64,000 nucleotides of DNA, from positions 11,420,010 to 11,484,009 of the forward strand of contig OY986972.1 in NCBI GenBank assembly GCA_963920575.1, given 5' to 3'. Under the pieces are notes generated by a model, which had not been told where the DNA came from, made no database searches, and was given only the letters and a program-made list of their open reading frames with translations. Below, one piece after another: positions 21,200-33,167 of this stretch. The stretch's first letter is position 1. The number at the start of each line of letters is the position of its first letter. A program made the translations under genes and the position numbers. The DNA is from Narthecium ossifragum. Taxonomy: Eukaryota > Streptophyta > Magnoliopsida > Dioscoreales > Nartheciaceae.

Positions 21200-23570
21200 T
21201 GTCGCGCCCCGACCCACGAAAGCCCAACCGGGCCGGGCGACGCGAACAGGAACCTAAAAAACGCGGAAAACAAAGCTGGCGAGGGTTCCCTCTAACCTAT
21301 TGGTATCCCTAACAATTCACCAAAACACCCTCAATTAAAACAACATTGATTAGCAAACCTCGAACCACAGATTTAAAACTCAAGTGCTAATATACAAATC
21401 CTCGGAGAGGGGAAGATTCAAATACAACATCACTCCCGTAGGTGACTATCTAACATAGGGTAAAAGCAACGATCACCACTTCTCAAAGTCCACCAGGCGC
21501 CGCCGCACAGCCGACCAACTGCCCGGTAGGGGCCAAAGAAGAAGAACCGACGCCTGCACCTGCAAAACGCAGCAGGGGGAACGCAACAGTGTCGCCCTCA
21601 AGTAGGATCTGGGTGTATACAGGGGTCCCATAACCCCACCGCGTGTCCCTGAGGCCCAGGGACGGCACTTAGTAAATTCAACAAACACTGCTGACTCACA
21701 TGCAGGGAACCGACACTGCAGGCGGGAAATGGCACCGCTGAGGGGGCCGTTTCCACCACTCAAGAGTCGACACAGTGGAACACCGGCTACAGCTCAGCCT
21801 CCGACTCGAGGCCGACACGACCTCTACAATCATCAAGCAACAAGTGTACAAGTCATCTAAGCCTATCATCGAATCGACTGGACACTACAATTCAAACCGG
21901 GTCCAAACAACCCAACCCCGGTCCTAGGGCTAAGTCCGAGCTTCCAGCCTCGGGACGGCGACCCAAAGATCACCCACGCCCTAACCAATGCAACTAATGC
22001 ACAATCAACAATGCATGCTATGACATACACAGATAAGAAGTAAAGCAAGCAACAGTATGGCAAACATCATATAAGTCAACCGGATCGCTGCAGCGGTACT
22101 ACCGACCGCTGCCATCCGATCCGCAGCGGTTCCCGGCATTACGACGGTACCATGACCGCCAACCGCGAACTCCTGCAACGGGAAGCAACCCCGAAAACCG
22201 CTGATGAACAGTAAACAATATAATATTATATTCCAAAATATAATATTATATTCAAACACCCAAAACCTCTACTTAGGGGCTATTTAATCTTGTCGATCCG
22301 ACGTCCAAACGACCAAACCAACTTACCCAGTAGGTGTATATACCAGGATCATCATATCCAAAATTCACAATCATCCAACGGTTGGATTAACGGGAAACAC
22401 TAATCAAAAGTCGCTGACCAAACCAACTTACCCATTAATTGCTGCAACGCAGCCCTCCAGCAAACAATTCATAAGAAAACGTAGGAATATCCAAAAATTA
22501 CGAAACAAGATGGCATGGAAAGCTAACAAAGAGGGCTACAACTCCTATATTTATCAGAAACCAAGATCATGTACTCATAGGCCGGAAAACTCGCCGCAAG
22601 CCGGCTGTCTCTCAAGAACAGCAGAAAAACCAGAAATCCGAGACTAATCATGCATAAAACCTACTCAAATCTCAACTGATTAACATGAAACTTAAATCAG
22701 TAATTCTAATAGGCATAAGGAATCCAATAAAACAAGGATCAACAAGATCCAATGGCTAGATCTAAAGAAAACCCGAAATAAATATCAGTAGGTATAACCC
22801 TACCTAGCTGCGCTTTCCTCGGCTGATTCCCCGTGATTTGATCACCAACAAGCTTCCAAACCACTTCAGCAACCTTCCTCTCATCGCCACGAATCCAACA
22901 AGCTTTAGAACGCCAAAATTGATGGCCGGAGGCGGGAGAACGGAGGTGATGAAGCTCGCCGGCGGAGAAGGGAAGAAACAGAGCACCGCGGGAAAGAAGA
23001 GAAAGAAGGAAGAAGAAGAGAAGAGAAAGAGGAAGAAAGGAAGGGAAAAAGGGGAGGGAAAGCCGAGAAAGCCGGGAAAGAGGGGAGAAAGGTGAAGGGA
23101 GGGGAGGGAAAGTCCTTCCCCCTCTGACACGAGAGAGCGAGCGGTGGCCGTCCTCACGAAGCAGAAAAGCCACCGACGCGAGTCCGATCGGTCGCCACAA
23201 GGAGCGATCGGTCGCTCGCGCCCTGGCTCGATCCCACCACCGACTCGCTCACGAGTCCGACCGATCGCTCCAAGGAGCGATCGATCGCTCAAGGGTCGTC
23301 AGCTGCCCAAAGGCAAGCTTCCGCGCGCCCGAGTTGGGATCTTCCGATCCCGGGTCCACCTAGCCATTCTAAACAAGCACTAACACATACAAGGTCAGTG
23401 TGTGCATACGGAGGTGTGAAACAAACCAACAAGGCATAATTTACCAAATTGCCCTTGGGGTCCAAGAAACAATGCGATCCACCGGATCGCGCGCTCGACG
23501 CGAAACAAACCAACGAGCCACGGGCCCGACCCAACCGGTCGACCCAGGAGTAGAGGGACGGGTCCTCACA
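21200..23570 (-). mobile_element. T2 5' LTR, K family
   Basis: A complete 2371-base K-family LTR on the minus strand, with both canonical ends. It is followed on its 3' side by a tRNA-Met primer site, which proves it is a 5' LTR. It has an AT-rich inverted repeat at about 22216-22252, a purine-rich tract (22970-23120) and a GATCGATC cluster at about 23185-23290, with CGATCGATCG-type members. Confidence 0.9.
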
Positions 23571-26157
23571 TGAAGGCTCGTTGGATCCGTGGCGGCGTGA
23601 GGAAGATCTCTGGCGTGGTTTGGAGCTGGGTTGGTGACTGTTTAGCAGGGAATCAATCGAGGAGTGCGTTTCCGGTAGGTGTTCTACCTACGAGAGTGGT
23701 TTAGGGGTGTTCTCTTAGTATAGCCATTAGATCTTGCTGTAATTGTGTTGTTGGATGCATGTTGCTTAGTATAATCTTTGGTTTAAGTTTCATGAACTTT
23801 GGTTAAGATTTCAGTAGGATTTATGCATGTTTTATCTCGGATTTTCCGGTTTCTGCTGTTCTTGAAGAACAGCCGGTTTGAGACGCGTTTTCCGATTGGT
23901 ACGTGTATTATCTTAGGTTGTGTTGAGAATAAGAGTTGTAGATCTCTGAGTTATCTTTCCATTCCAGCTTATTTGATATTGTTCCGATTTTTCTACGAAT
24001 TGTGGTGAATTTTCTCGTGGCCTGCGACGAGACTGATCTGAAGCTGGTATGAAGCTGAAGCTGTTTGGATCGATCCAAATGTTTCGGATCGATCCAATAC
24101 TTTCTAGATCGATCCAACTGTTCCGGATTGATCCCAAGGCAGTTTGATGAGGTATTGTGGACTATTTTTAGTGGTTTTGATTAGTGTTTTCCTGGTAATT
24201 GAACCGTTGGATGTTTCCCGATTTTGGATATGTTGATCCCAGCATGTAGATCTACATGAGTCTAAGTTGGATCTTGAATCTGACTTCGTTTGGATGTCGG
24301 ATCGACGGGGTCAACTAGCTGCTATGTAGAGAATTTTTTAGTGTTTTGAATATAGTATTATAAGCTCGGATTATAATATTATATTTTTACTGTTCATCGA
24401 AGTTTTTGGGGTTACTTCCCGTTACAGGAATCCGCGGTTGACGGTCGTGGTACCGTCGTAATGCCGGGACCCGCTGCGGATCGGCTGGCAACGGTTGGTA
24501 GTACCGCTGCAGCGATCCGATTGGACTTTGTATGCTGCCTTGTCATACTGTTGCATGCCTATTTCTCTTGCTTGTGTATGTTCATAGCATGCATTCTCTG
24601 TTGTGCATTAGTTGCATGGTTAGGGCGTGGGTGATTCGTGGATCGCCGTCCCGAGGCTGGAAGCTCGGATTTAGCCCTAGGACCGGGGTTGGGTAGTTTG
24701 GTCCAGGTTTGAATTGTGGTATCTAGTCAAACTTGATGATAGGCTTAGATTACTGGTACACATGTTGCTTGGTGATTATAGAGGTCGTGTCGGTCTTAAG
24801 TCGAATGCTGAGGTATAGCCGGTGTTCCACTGTGTTGACCCTTGAGTAGAGGGGTTGCCTACTTAGCGGTGCAGTTTCCTGCCTGCAGTGCCAGTACATG
24901 CTTTTGGGCCAGCAGTGTTGTTTCATGCTATTGAGTGTGACCAGACATGTGACCAGCTCGGCTGGAAGACCATGGTCGTGGGCCTCAGGGACATGCGGTG
25001 GGGTTATGGGACCCCTGTGTACACCCAGGTCTTACTTGAGGGCGACACTTTTGTGTTCCCCTTCCTTCTGTGTGACGTAGTGTAGAACCCTACTAAGCTT
25101 TATGCTCACTCCTACCCGGGCAGCGTTTTGCAGGTGCAGGCGCCAGCTCATTTTCAGTAGCCCCTACCGGGCAGGTGTTTGGTGGCGCGGCGGCGTCTGG
25201 CGGGGTCTGAGGATCGGTGATTACCTTTCTACACTTTTTGTTAGAGTTAGTCTCCTATGGGAGTATGATGTATAAACTGTTGTAACCCCTTTTGAGGTTT
25301 TGGATTATTATATTATATCTGTTGAGGTTTAAATTTATTGTATTATTCAGGGGTGCTTATGAACTGTTTAATGAAACCAGTAGGTTAGAGGGAACCCCTT
25401 GCCTTTATTTCCGCATTTAGTTAGGTTTTGGTTCGCGTCGCCCGGCCCGGTTGGGCTTTCGCGGGTCGGGGCGCGACAATTGATGTGGTTTTAATGGGAT
25501 TTATCAAGCTGTTCTTCCCGGATTTAGTTTTCATCTCCTGTTCTGTGAAATCAGCCGGCTACGACTTGGATCTGGTGCTATTCCGCGAGGAATATCACTT
25601 AGCTTTCAACATGAAAGTTGTAGACCTTTGGGTCTACTGTCAGGTCCAACTGATTTCGGATTTTTGAGATTTTTCTATGATTTATAATGAATTTTTCCGT
25701 GATCTACGATGAAATCGATCTTTGACTGATTTGTGGGTTTTTGGCTGAAAGATTGGGCTTTGATTGATCTATTTCTTTCGATCTTCTCGTAGTAGACTGT
25801 TAGGGATGTTAGGGATCATGTATGCTAATTTTAGGAATGTTTTGAAGGAGTTATGCCGAGTTTTAAGCTTGTGTAGCCCTAGATTTCAATTATGCAAATT
25901 GATACCTTGCATGTGATGAATACTAGGATGCTAACATGTGATTTTTTATATGGATTTCTGTGAATTTAACATGGATTACTCGAGAGAATAGGCTTGGGTT
26001 TCCTATTTACGAAAATGCTAATTGAGATGAATTTTCTTAATTTTTCCCCTTATCAAGGTTATGTAAGCTTTTCTTATCATGTTATATATATGGCCTTAAG
26101 TGCTTAGTAGAAATGGGCCGAAGGTGTGCCCTAGTTTTGTGAACTGTATTCTTTATT

Positions 26158-29103
26158 TGTAATGACCTGTTCCTCCAATTTGGTTCGACCGCGTTGGGTC
26201 GAGGGTCTAATTTTGTGGTTTGCCTCGGTTGGCCTTGGTTTGCGATCAGTTGATCGCATCGCTGCTTTTGGACCCCAAGGGTATTTGATAAATTGCGCCT
26301 TGGTGGTCGATTTCACACCCGCATAATGCACACACAACCTTGATTGATGTATATGATTTAATAGATCCAATAGGAGCGTTTGATATTACGACGAGATCGT
26401 AGTTTGGTGTCAAATCAGATTCAGTCTGATTAGTTGACTCGGCTAGACCAGCTCAACCACTTAAGTGGCTTAGCTCTCTCTCTCTCTTCTTTCTTTTTCC
26501 TCTTCTTTCTCTCTCCCTCTCTTTCTTTTCCTTTCTTTAGCTTTTCCTTCTCTTCCTTCCCTGCTTTCCCCATGCCCGATCCCCTTCTCCTTCCTCCCTT
26601 TTCTCTCTCCCGCGGCAACCCCATCCCATCCCCGGCGACCTGGAGGAGGAGGCGAGGCCACCTTCCCCCTTCTCATTCCTTCCCTTTCTCTCTCCCACGG
26701 CCTCTCTTCCTTTTCCGGCGATGACAGTGGTTATGGGAGGACTCCAGCGGCTCTCCGGCGAACTGGAGACGGCGGCGTCGACAGAGGATGACGGACCAAT
26801 GTGGATTAGCAGTGGATTAGCATGTGAAGGTAGGGTTTATACCTTGATCTTTAGGTTAAGCTAGATCTAGGGTTTGTTTGTTAGATCTATGGTTTTGTTT
26901 ACATTAAATGATGCTTATAGGCTTGATTAACAACTGATCTAAGCTTGGTAGGATTTTATTTTGGATTTAAGCTGGATTTATACATGTTTTTCCCGGATTT
27001 CCGTCGATGCTCTGTTCTTTGATGAACAATTGAGTTCGTGCTCGATTTCTGAGCTGTCTGAGCATGATCTCGTGTAACTTTCAAGATGAAAGTTGTAGAT
27101 CATCGAATCTACTTTCAATTGCCGCTGGTTTTATAATTTTTGGATTTATATATGAATTGTGATTATTGTTCTATGGAACTGCTGCGAAACTGGATTTGTG
27201 AAATTAGTAAGATAATTAAGTAGAAATTAGACATCAATTAGATCCAATTCTCGGAGGAAATGTTCCTCACATGTAATCAATATCTGCCCAAGTTTAATTT
27301 AAGATTTGACGTCGTTTGGAAGTCTGAGTTGACAAGATTTCACGGCTTCAAATTTAGGATTACTGTAGCAATCCGAAAATGTGTGATTTGTGGATTTCGA
27401 TGTTTTCCTTGTGTTTAACTGTTTAGGAATTATGAAGTTAATGCTCCAAATGATCTCTAGGATTAACATATTCAATGTGATGATCTTTGTATACTAAATT
27501 ACCTCAATTTTGGCCTAATTAGTTAGTTGCAAAACCCTCCTCTAATTAGCAATTAGATTGTGAAGTATGCCTATTAATTATAAGTGATTTGGATTATTGT
27601 AATGAGCATGTATGTCTAATGTGTATTTGTAATTCGGGTCATGCTAGTATATTTAAAGGCCAAGTCTCGGGCTAATGGATTGGGTTTTACTGTGTGTTAT
27701 ACTCCGTGTATTCCTTCGCTGATTTTCCGTGCTTAGAAGCTTTTCATTCAAACTGTAGTGTGCTATCTGCTTATGTAATTTATATTTGCTTAAGCCCGTG
27801 TGGAGCTCGTGGCTGAACCAAGGGAGTCATGCCCCTTGGGATGTTTAGATAATTGAATGGGCCGAAGTTGTGCCCTAGTTGTTGTTTATTATATTTGTTG
27901 TTGATTGATGATTGCGTGGCCGGGGTTGTGCCCCCATTGTAGAAATTACGGTTGACGGCTGTTTACGACCCGTGGGTGTCGGTATAATATTGGATTATTG
28001 TAGTTTAGACCTTTATCTCCTTTATGCATGTGTACCCCTTGGTGAGCCATAGGCTACGCCTAGCCTTGTATTATGTATGACATACTGTTGCATGTCCTGA
28101 TCTATTAAATGTGGGCGTGAGCATTGCATGCATTTGCTTGCATTAGAGGCATTAGGCTAGGTGGTAAGCGATGGATTTGATCGTCGATCCGGGGTTCTCG
28201 GGTAGCCCAGATCTAGCCCTAGGACCGGGGTTTGGGTAGTCGAGGATTAGGACGTGATTGTCATCAATGATCATGTTTGATATCATTTGAGGATTATTAG
28301 GTAGTCGGACTGGAATATTATATTATATTGTTATTGAGGTTTGGAGGTCGTGTCGGTTCTCCAACGCCAAGTGCTAAGGATGGTTGTCGATGTCCCTGAC
28401 GTGTGTCCCTAGGCAGTGGTTTCCTACTGGGTAATGGGTGTTCCTACTGGTTCTGGTTCATTGTTTCCTCCCAGCGTGGTCGATTGAGAAGAGTAGGATC
28501 CCTTCGGGAATCGATAGGGGTTATGGAACCCCGTGGCATCCTTTAAATTTTGGCGGAGAAATGACACTGTTGTTGTTTCCCTTCCTTTCTGTGTGACGTA
28601 GAATAGCGTAGAACCATACTGAGCTTTGTTGCTCACTCCTACCTGGGTTGCATCGGCGATACTGGTCGATGCAGTCCTTTCCTTTCAGGTGATCTTCTGG
28701 GTGTTGGTGCGCTATTCTCGAGGTGATCATAGACTTGGAGTTTCGAGGAGTACTTGACGATCCTGGAGTTTTCCCTTTTGTTCATAGTTGTACATTTTCA
28801 GTTATATTAAATGTATAATTTCCCTCTTCGAGGAATTGATTGTCTATATTTAATTATATAATGAGGGTTGATGATAGCATTGTATCAGAACCTGTACTAG
28901 ATAGTGAGATTTGTGATAGCAGATTCATATTCATGTTGAATTTTAGAACTGTTAGATTTATCGTCTTTATTTATCGTGAAGATTATAAACTGTACAGGGT
29001 TCAAATTGAGAAATACAAGGGAAACTCTCACCGTTTGATTTCTTTTAGAGTTTAGGACCCTCACGTCCCGGCCCGGATGGGTTTTCTGGGTCGGGGTGTG
29101 ACA
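26158..29103 (+). mobile_element. Solo LTR, D family
   Basis: Begins TGTAATGACCTGTTCCTCC and ends GGGTCGGGGTGTGACA. The target duplication TTATT is at 26153-26157 and 29104-29108. It is 2946 bases long, longer than K LTRs, but shares the K 5' block (GGACCCCAAGGG and TTCACACCCGC, about 26270-26340) and the terminal block. It contains a CT-rich tract (26470-26720) and lacks the GATCGATC clusters. No coding evidence. Confidence 0.92.
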
Positions 29104-29608
29104 TTATTGTTATTGTAATTGTGTGGCCGGGGGTGTGCCCCGTTGTAGGAATTTCGATCGACGGCCGTTTATGTCGTCGTAATGCCGAAATTTAGATTGA
29201 TTGTGTACTTGCTTGTTTTCGGCCTGTGTTGCCATTGTTTTGTTAGATAGATCTCTAATTCCTTTAGACCCTTTGCTATATTTACCCCTCTGGCTAGCTA
29301 TAAGCTATGCCTAGCCCTGTATATTGATATGTCATTCTGTTGCATGTTTATATCTCTTTGTTTGTGCCTGAGCATTGCATGCATTTGATTGCATTAGATG
29401 CCTTTTAGGTTAGGGCGTGAGCGATGGTTTGATCATCGATCCGAGGCTCTCGGGTGGCTCGGGTCTAGATCTAGGACCGTGGTTGGGTAGGTAGGTCTAG
29501 GGCGAGATTGTGGTACTCTTGACTTATTAGATCTTGGTTCTTGAGGTTTAGAGGTCGTACCGTCCTCCTTTGCCAAGCTTGAGTGTGGGTGTGCTTTACT
29601 TTTCTATT

Positions 29609-29863
29609 GTTGACGTTTGGGGAGCGCTAGCCCACGTGATCCCCAATGTGGTCGACGTTTGGGGAGCGCGTAGAGTCGGCATGTTCCCCGGCGTGGTTGA
29701 CATGTGGGGAGCGCCGAGAGCTCGCATGATCCCCGGCGTGGTTGACGTTTGGGGAGCGCTGAGAGCCCACGTGATCCCCGGCGTGGTTGACGTTTGGGGA
29801 GTGCCTAGAACCGGCGTGGTCGGCGATTGGGGAGCGTCTGGAGCAGGCGTGATCCCCGTCGTG
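29609..29863 (+). repeat. 45-base minisatellite, six copies
   Basis: Copies begin at 29609, 29651, 29696, 29741, 29786 and 29819 with the start GTTGACGTTTGGGGAGCG or a near variant. Step lengths are 42, 45, 45, 45 and 33 and the last copy is 45, so every step is a multiple of three and the reading frame is never shifted. It lies in the U5-side half of the 19670-30355 LTR. A 103-codon plus-strand frame (29570-29881) spans it; I do not treat that frame as a gene. Confidence 0.88.
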
Positions 29864-30355
29864 TTTGCATGCTTGTTGTAGTTACGCCTTAGGCTTGGCA
29901 AGGAGACGGTTCAGTTGCAGTTTCCCCTTTCCTTGAGTGTGACGTAGAGTAGAACCCTACTGGGCTTTATGCTCACCCTGCCCAGGCTGCGTTTGCAGGT
30001 GCAGAGGCCAGTGTCTCTGTAGCTCCCAGTAGATCAGCTTTTGGCAGCGCGTCGACTTCTGGAGGGCTTTGAGGTAATTGAAGATTTGATTGTACAGTTT
30101 GACAGTTTTGTATACAATATCCCTCGTGGATTAATTTATAAATATAATTTTTCCATCTTTGAGAATTTTGATGTAGATCTGTACAACTCTGATGTTAATG
30201 GAATAGTATGTTTTAGATTTCAATTATGCCTTCAGAAGTTAAATGTTTAAATTATTTGTGGTAATTGTTGTATCACGCCCGATTGGAAGTGAACAGGTGT
30301 AGGTCTCCTCCCTCACGTCCTGGTCTGGATGGGTTTTCTGGGCCGGGGCGTGACA

Positions 30356-31127
30356 ACACAGTCCAAATAGCATCTTACGAAAAGCATAAGTACCAAAAGG
30401 GCATGTACAAGTCATTTATTTTCTAATCTTCTAATGCAATCTCAATCTGATAATATCCAAAATAACCATCAAGAAAGCAATAAAAAGGATGTCCAGCTAC
30501 TCTCTCTAAAATCCGGTCTAGAAAAGGTAATGGAAAGTGGTCCTTGCGGGTGACTGCATTTAGTTTTCTATGGTCTATACACGTGCGTCATCCTGTCACC
30601 AATTTAGTGGGAACAAAGTCTCCACTTTCATTCTCAACATCAGTGACACCATACTTTTTAGGCACAATCTGAGTAGGGCTCATCCACTTGCTATAAGCAT
30701 TGGGATAGATGATTCCTGCATCTAACAATTTCAGTACTTTAGTTTTTACTACCTTCTTCATTATAGGGTTCAACCTACACTGAGGATCCCTACGAGGAAC
30801 AGCCCCCTGCTCAAGGTTAATCTTATGAGAACATATCAAGGGACTAATACCTTTCAGATCTGCTATACTCCAACCAATAGCTGATTTATGCTGATTTAAA
30901 ACTCTAAGTAATTGCTCACCTTACTCTGCAGTTAATACTGAAGAAATAATAACTGGGTATGTATCACCTAGACCAAGGTAGGCATGCTTTAAACCTTGAG
31001 GTAGCAGCTTTAGGTCCAGCTTGGGCGGCTCTACTGCAGATGGTGTTGGTAGCTGTCCTCAATCTGGCAGTTCTTCAAACGTTGGATGCCATGGACCTGC
31101 AAAAAGACAATGTTCTAAGTTAGTGTA
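30356..31127 (-). pseudogene. pol: A1 RT N-terminal part
   Basis: Minus strand. The RT entry motif VVKTKVLKLLDAGIIYP (about 30710-30760) leads to KWMSPTQIVPKK, then CIDHRKLNAVT (about 30545-30578), ERVAGHPFYCFLDGYFGYYQ (about 30450-30510) and CPFGTYAFRKMLFGL up to the insertion at 30355. These are Athila-type RT motifs. A TGA lies at about 30588, directly before CIDHRKLN, and another stop is near 30430. The upstream linker toward the protease (LDLKLLPQGLKHAYLG, about 30975-31020) is the usual Athila pre-RT sequence. Confidence 0.87.
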
Positions 31128-32421
31128 TGTTACGAGCGGTCTACTCGTGATCCTCTCGTAATGGGTCTCTACTGCTCCAATCGATCAGAATCGGCCTGAT
31201 CGGACTTGATTTGAGTCCAATGGGCTGATTTGGCTAGCTAGATCGGATCTGGCTTGAGCTGATTGAAGGGGACTTGACTGGATCAAGCCTGAAGTGATCT
31301 GGATCAAGCTGACCAAGTTGGATTGGGCTGAATCCGGATTGACTGGCTTGGCTGAACCGGTTAAGTGGGCTGAGCCAATTTGGCCAAAGCTGGCTGGAAA
31401 GATCCGACGGCTGAGGAGTCGCCGGAGTGGATCGCCGGCGTAGGGGCGGCGGCTGTGGTCGGGATAGTGGCAGGGAAGGTCGCGAGGTGATGGGGAATAG
31501 ATCCACCGGAGTGGATTGGTTGGAGGAGGGCTAGATCGGCGAGATCTAGAGGTCGACGGAGGCGGGGTTGGGTTTACCGGCGTCGGGGACGACGGGGAGC
31601 TCGGTTGGAGGCTTGGGACGTCGGGAAAGACCGGAGGAAAGGCTAACGCAAGGTGGCGAGGGTTTTCGAGGGGTCTGAGGGTGAGATCGAGGTCGGAAGG
31701 GGTTAATGGTGGAGAGGACGAAGGTCGGGTTGTCGGGGACGGCGCCGGAGGGGACGATGCAGGCGATGGAGGGATTGGTCGGAGTCGTGGGAGATAGGCA
31801 AAGTCGGAGGTGACCTTGGTTGGCGATGGGGGTGGCCGGAGAGGGAACGGCGGTGAAGCTTGGCTAGGGTTTCGAGATAGAGGAAGGAGATGATGAATAG
31901 TGATGACGTGGCGGTGACGTGTCAATGAGAGAGAAAGTGACGGGGAGAGAGAAGTTGAAGGTGAAGGCGATGCCGGCTGCGGAGAAGATGATCGACGGGG
32001 AAGAAGGTGGATCTATGGTGGATAACTGGTGGAATCTAAATTACCACTACTCCTATGATATTCTACTCCTATGATATTCTACTAATTACTCTTAATCATT
32101 CATCTCATCATTCATAACCTAATACAAAACTACTAAGGTCCTTTTATAGAGACTTTGACAGAGTCCTAATCCACTAGAAAACCCCCTTGCTTAATTAGCA
32201 AGTAATAAGGTTTCTGACTCAACTCAACTTCCTAACTCAAAGGGACTCTTAATTAATTCCTAACAATCAACTAGGACTCAAATAAAGAATAATAATAAAT
32301 CCTAATTAAATACTCTAGTTTGAACTAGGGAAGTCCAAGTCAAACTAGGAAAGAGGCTGAACCAATTTGGTTCCTCTTCTGGGTTCGGATCCAGTTGGTC
32401 GAGTCGGATCGACTCGTATCA
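31128..32421 (-). mobile_element. Solo LTR of a further family, inserted in A1
   Basis: On the plus strand it starts TGTTACGAGCGG and ends GACTCGTATCA. The flanks GTGTA (31123-31127) and GTGCA (32422-32426) are a target duplication with one difference. A TATA box (TATAAAA on the minus strand, 32142-32148) sets the orientation. The GC-rich half (31400-31860) would then be R-U5. A1's frame continues across the site when it is removed. Its parent family is not recognised. Open frames on both strands of the GC-rich part are attributed to composition. Confidence 0.85.
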
Positions 32422-33167
32422 GTGCATATACCATCAACATAGGCATTTTTATTTAAATCAAACTCAAGGGATTCAATTTCAGCCGCAACAAACTTCTCTT
32501 CAGTGAGCGAGTCAATCCGCTAAGTTTGCTGGCATTCATCATCCTTAGCAGGTTGCTTAGCAATATTAAAAACATTAATTTCTATAGTCATATTTTCAAA
32601 AGTTTGTTTCATTAGACCATTCCTGCAATTAATTATAGCGTTAATACTAACAAGAAACGGTCTACCTAAGATAATTGGAATTCTAGAGTCAGCAGTTACT
32701 ACAGCCGGTGTATCCAATACTAAGAAATCAAGAGGATAATAAAATTTATCTATTTGCACAAGCACATCCTCCAGTACTCCTCGTGGAGTTTTCGTGGATC
32801 TATTTGCTAGTTGCAAGACCACGGATGTCGACTTAATCTGTCCTAAACCAAGTTGCAAGTAAACAGAATATGACATTAAATTGACACTTACACCAAGATC
32901 TAATAAAGCTTGTCCTACTTCATGCTCTCCAACGAAACAGGACGCAATAGGACAACCAGGATCCTTATATTTCGGAGGAATCTTATGCTGAAGTAGTGCA
33001 CTAGCCTGCTCTGTTAAGAATGTTATTTTCTTTACATGATCCCATCTCTTCATAGTACAAAAATCCTTAATCACTTTGGCAAAGTTAGGTACTTGCTTAA
33101 TAACATGCAAAAGAGGAAGGTTTACCTTAACTTGCCGAAGTTGTTCCAAGATCTCGCTGTTGGGCTC
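32422..33167 (-). pseudogene. pol: A1 protease region
   Basis: Minus strand. It opens with EILEQLRQVKVNLPLLHVIK and continues to the aspartic-protease active-site loop, where LLDLGVSVNLMSYSVY (about 32875-32920) replaces the canonical D-S/T-G-A by D-L-G-V, as is common in Athila-type elements (usually D-L-G-A). The strand-closing VTADSRIPIILGRPFL lies near 32645-32700. The stretch is open for about 209 codons and ends at a stop near 32520. It is separated from upstream Gag by the solo LTR at 33168 and from RT by the LTR at 31128. Confidence 0.87.

Larger units (their letters stand above)
20561..23570 (-). mobile_element. T2: truncated Tekay-like element (5' LTR, primer site, partial gag)
   Basis: Minus strand: a K-family 5' LTR occupies 21200-23570 (TGTGAGGACCCGTCCC at its start, GGGGCGCGACA at its end). 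The primer site TTGGTATCAGAGC is at 21185-21197, then a leader, then gag to 20561. The rest of gag, all of pol and the 3' LTR are missing. Because the host LTR also starts with TGTGAGGACC at 20455, the composite has LTR 5' ends pointing inward from both sides, which can look like terminal inverted repeats. Confidence 0.88.
20455..25478 (+). mobile_element. Solo LTR, K family, carrying truncated element T2
   Basis: Host LTR pieces are 20455-20560 and 23571-25478. The outer flanks are ATTGA at 20450-20454 and 25479-25483, a perfect target duplication. T2 replaces roughly 450 bases of the LTR between its two pieces, judged against the copy at 37543-39859. The T2 insertion was therefore followed by a deletion. 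A GATCGATC cluster with GGATCGATCCAA-type members lies at 24063-24135. Confidence 0.9.
19670..30355 (+). mobile_element. Solo LTR, D family, inserted in A1 RT, with nested insertions
   Basis: The LTR pieces are 19670-20454, 25484-26157 and 29109-30355. Termini are TGTGAGGGCCCGTTCC and GGGGCGTGACA. The flanks ACACG (19665-19669) and ACACA (30356-30360) form a target duplication with one change. Removing the insert joins the A1 RT precisely between FGLC and NAPATF. It holds a GC/CT-rich leader-like block (about 19860-20225), solo LTRs at 20455-25478 and 26158-29103, and a 45-base minisatellite at 29609-29863. Confidence 0.9.

Noticed and set aside
20455..23570. A possible DNA transposon with terminal inverted repeats
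   Set aside because: The inverted ends are the 5' termini of two oppositely oriented K LTRs. A primer site and gag fragment lie inside, and no transposase is seen.
29570..29881. A gene encoding a repeat peptide over the 45-base minisatellite
   Set aside because: The frame lies inside an LTR, starts and stops at the repeat borders, and the opposite strand is equally open.
31185..31925. A 246-codon proline-rich minus-strand open frame inside the LTR at 31128-32421
   Set aside because: The plus strand is open in the same GC-rich DNA (31516-31797), there is no domain, and it lies in the presumed R-U5 part of an LTR. Base composition explains it.
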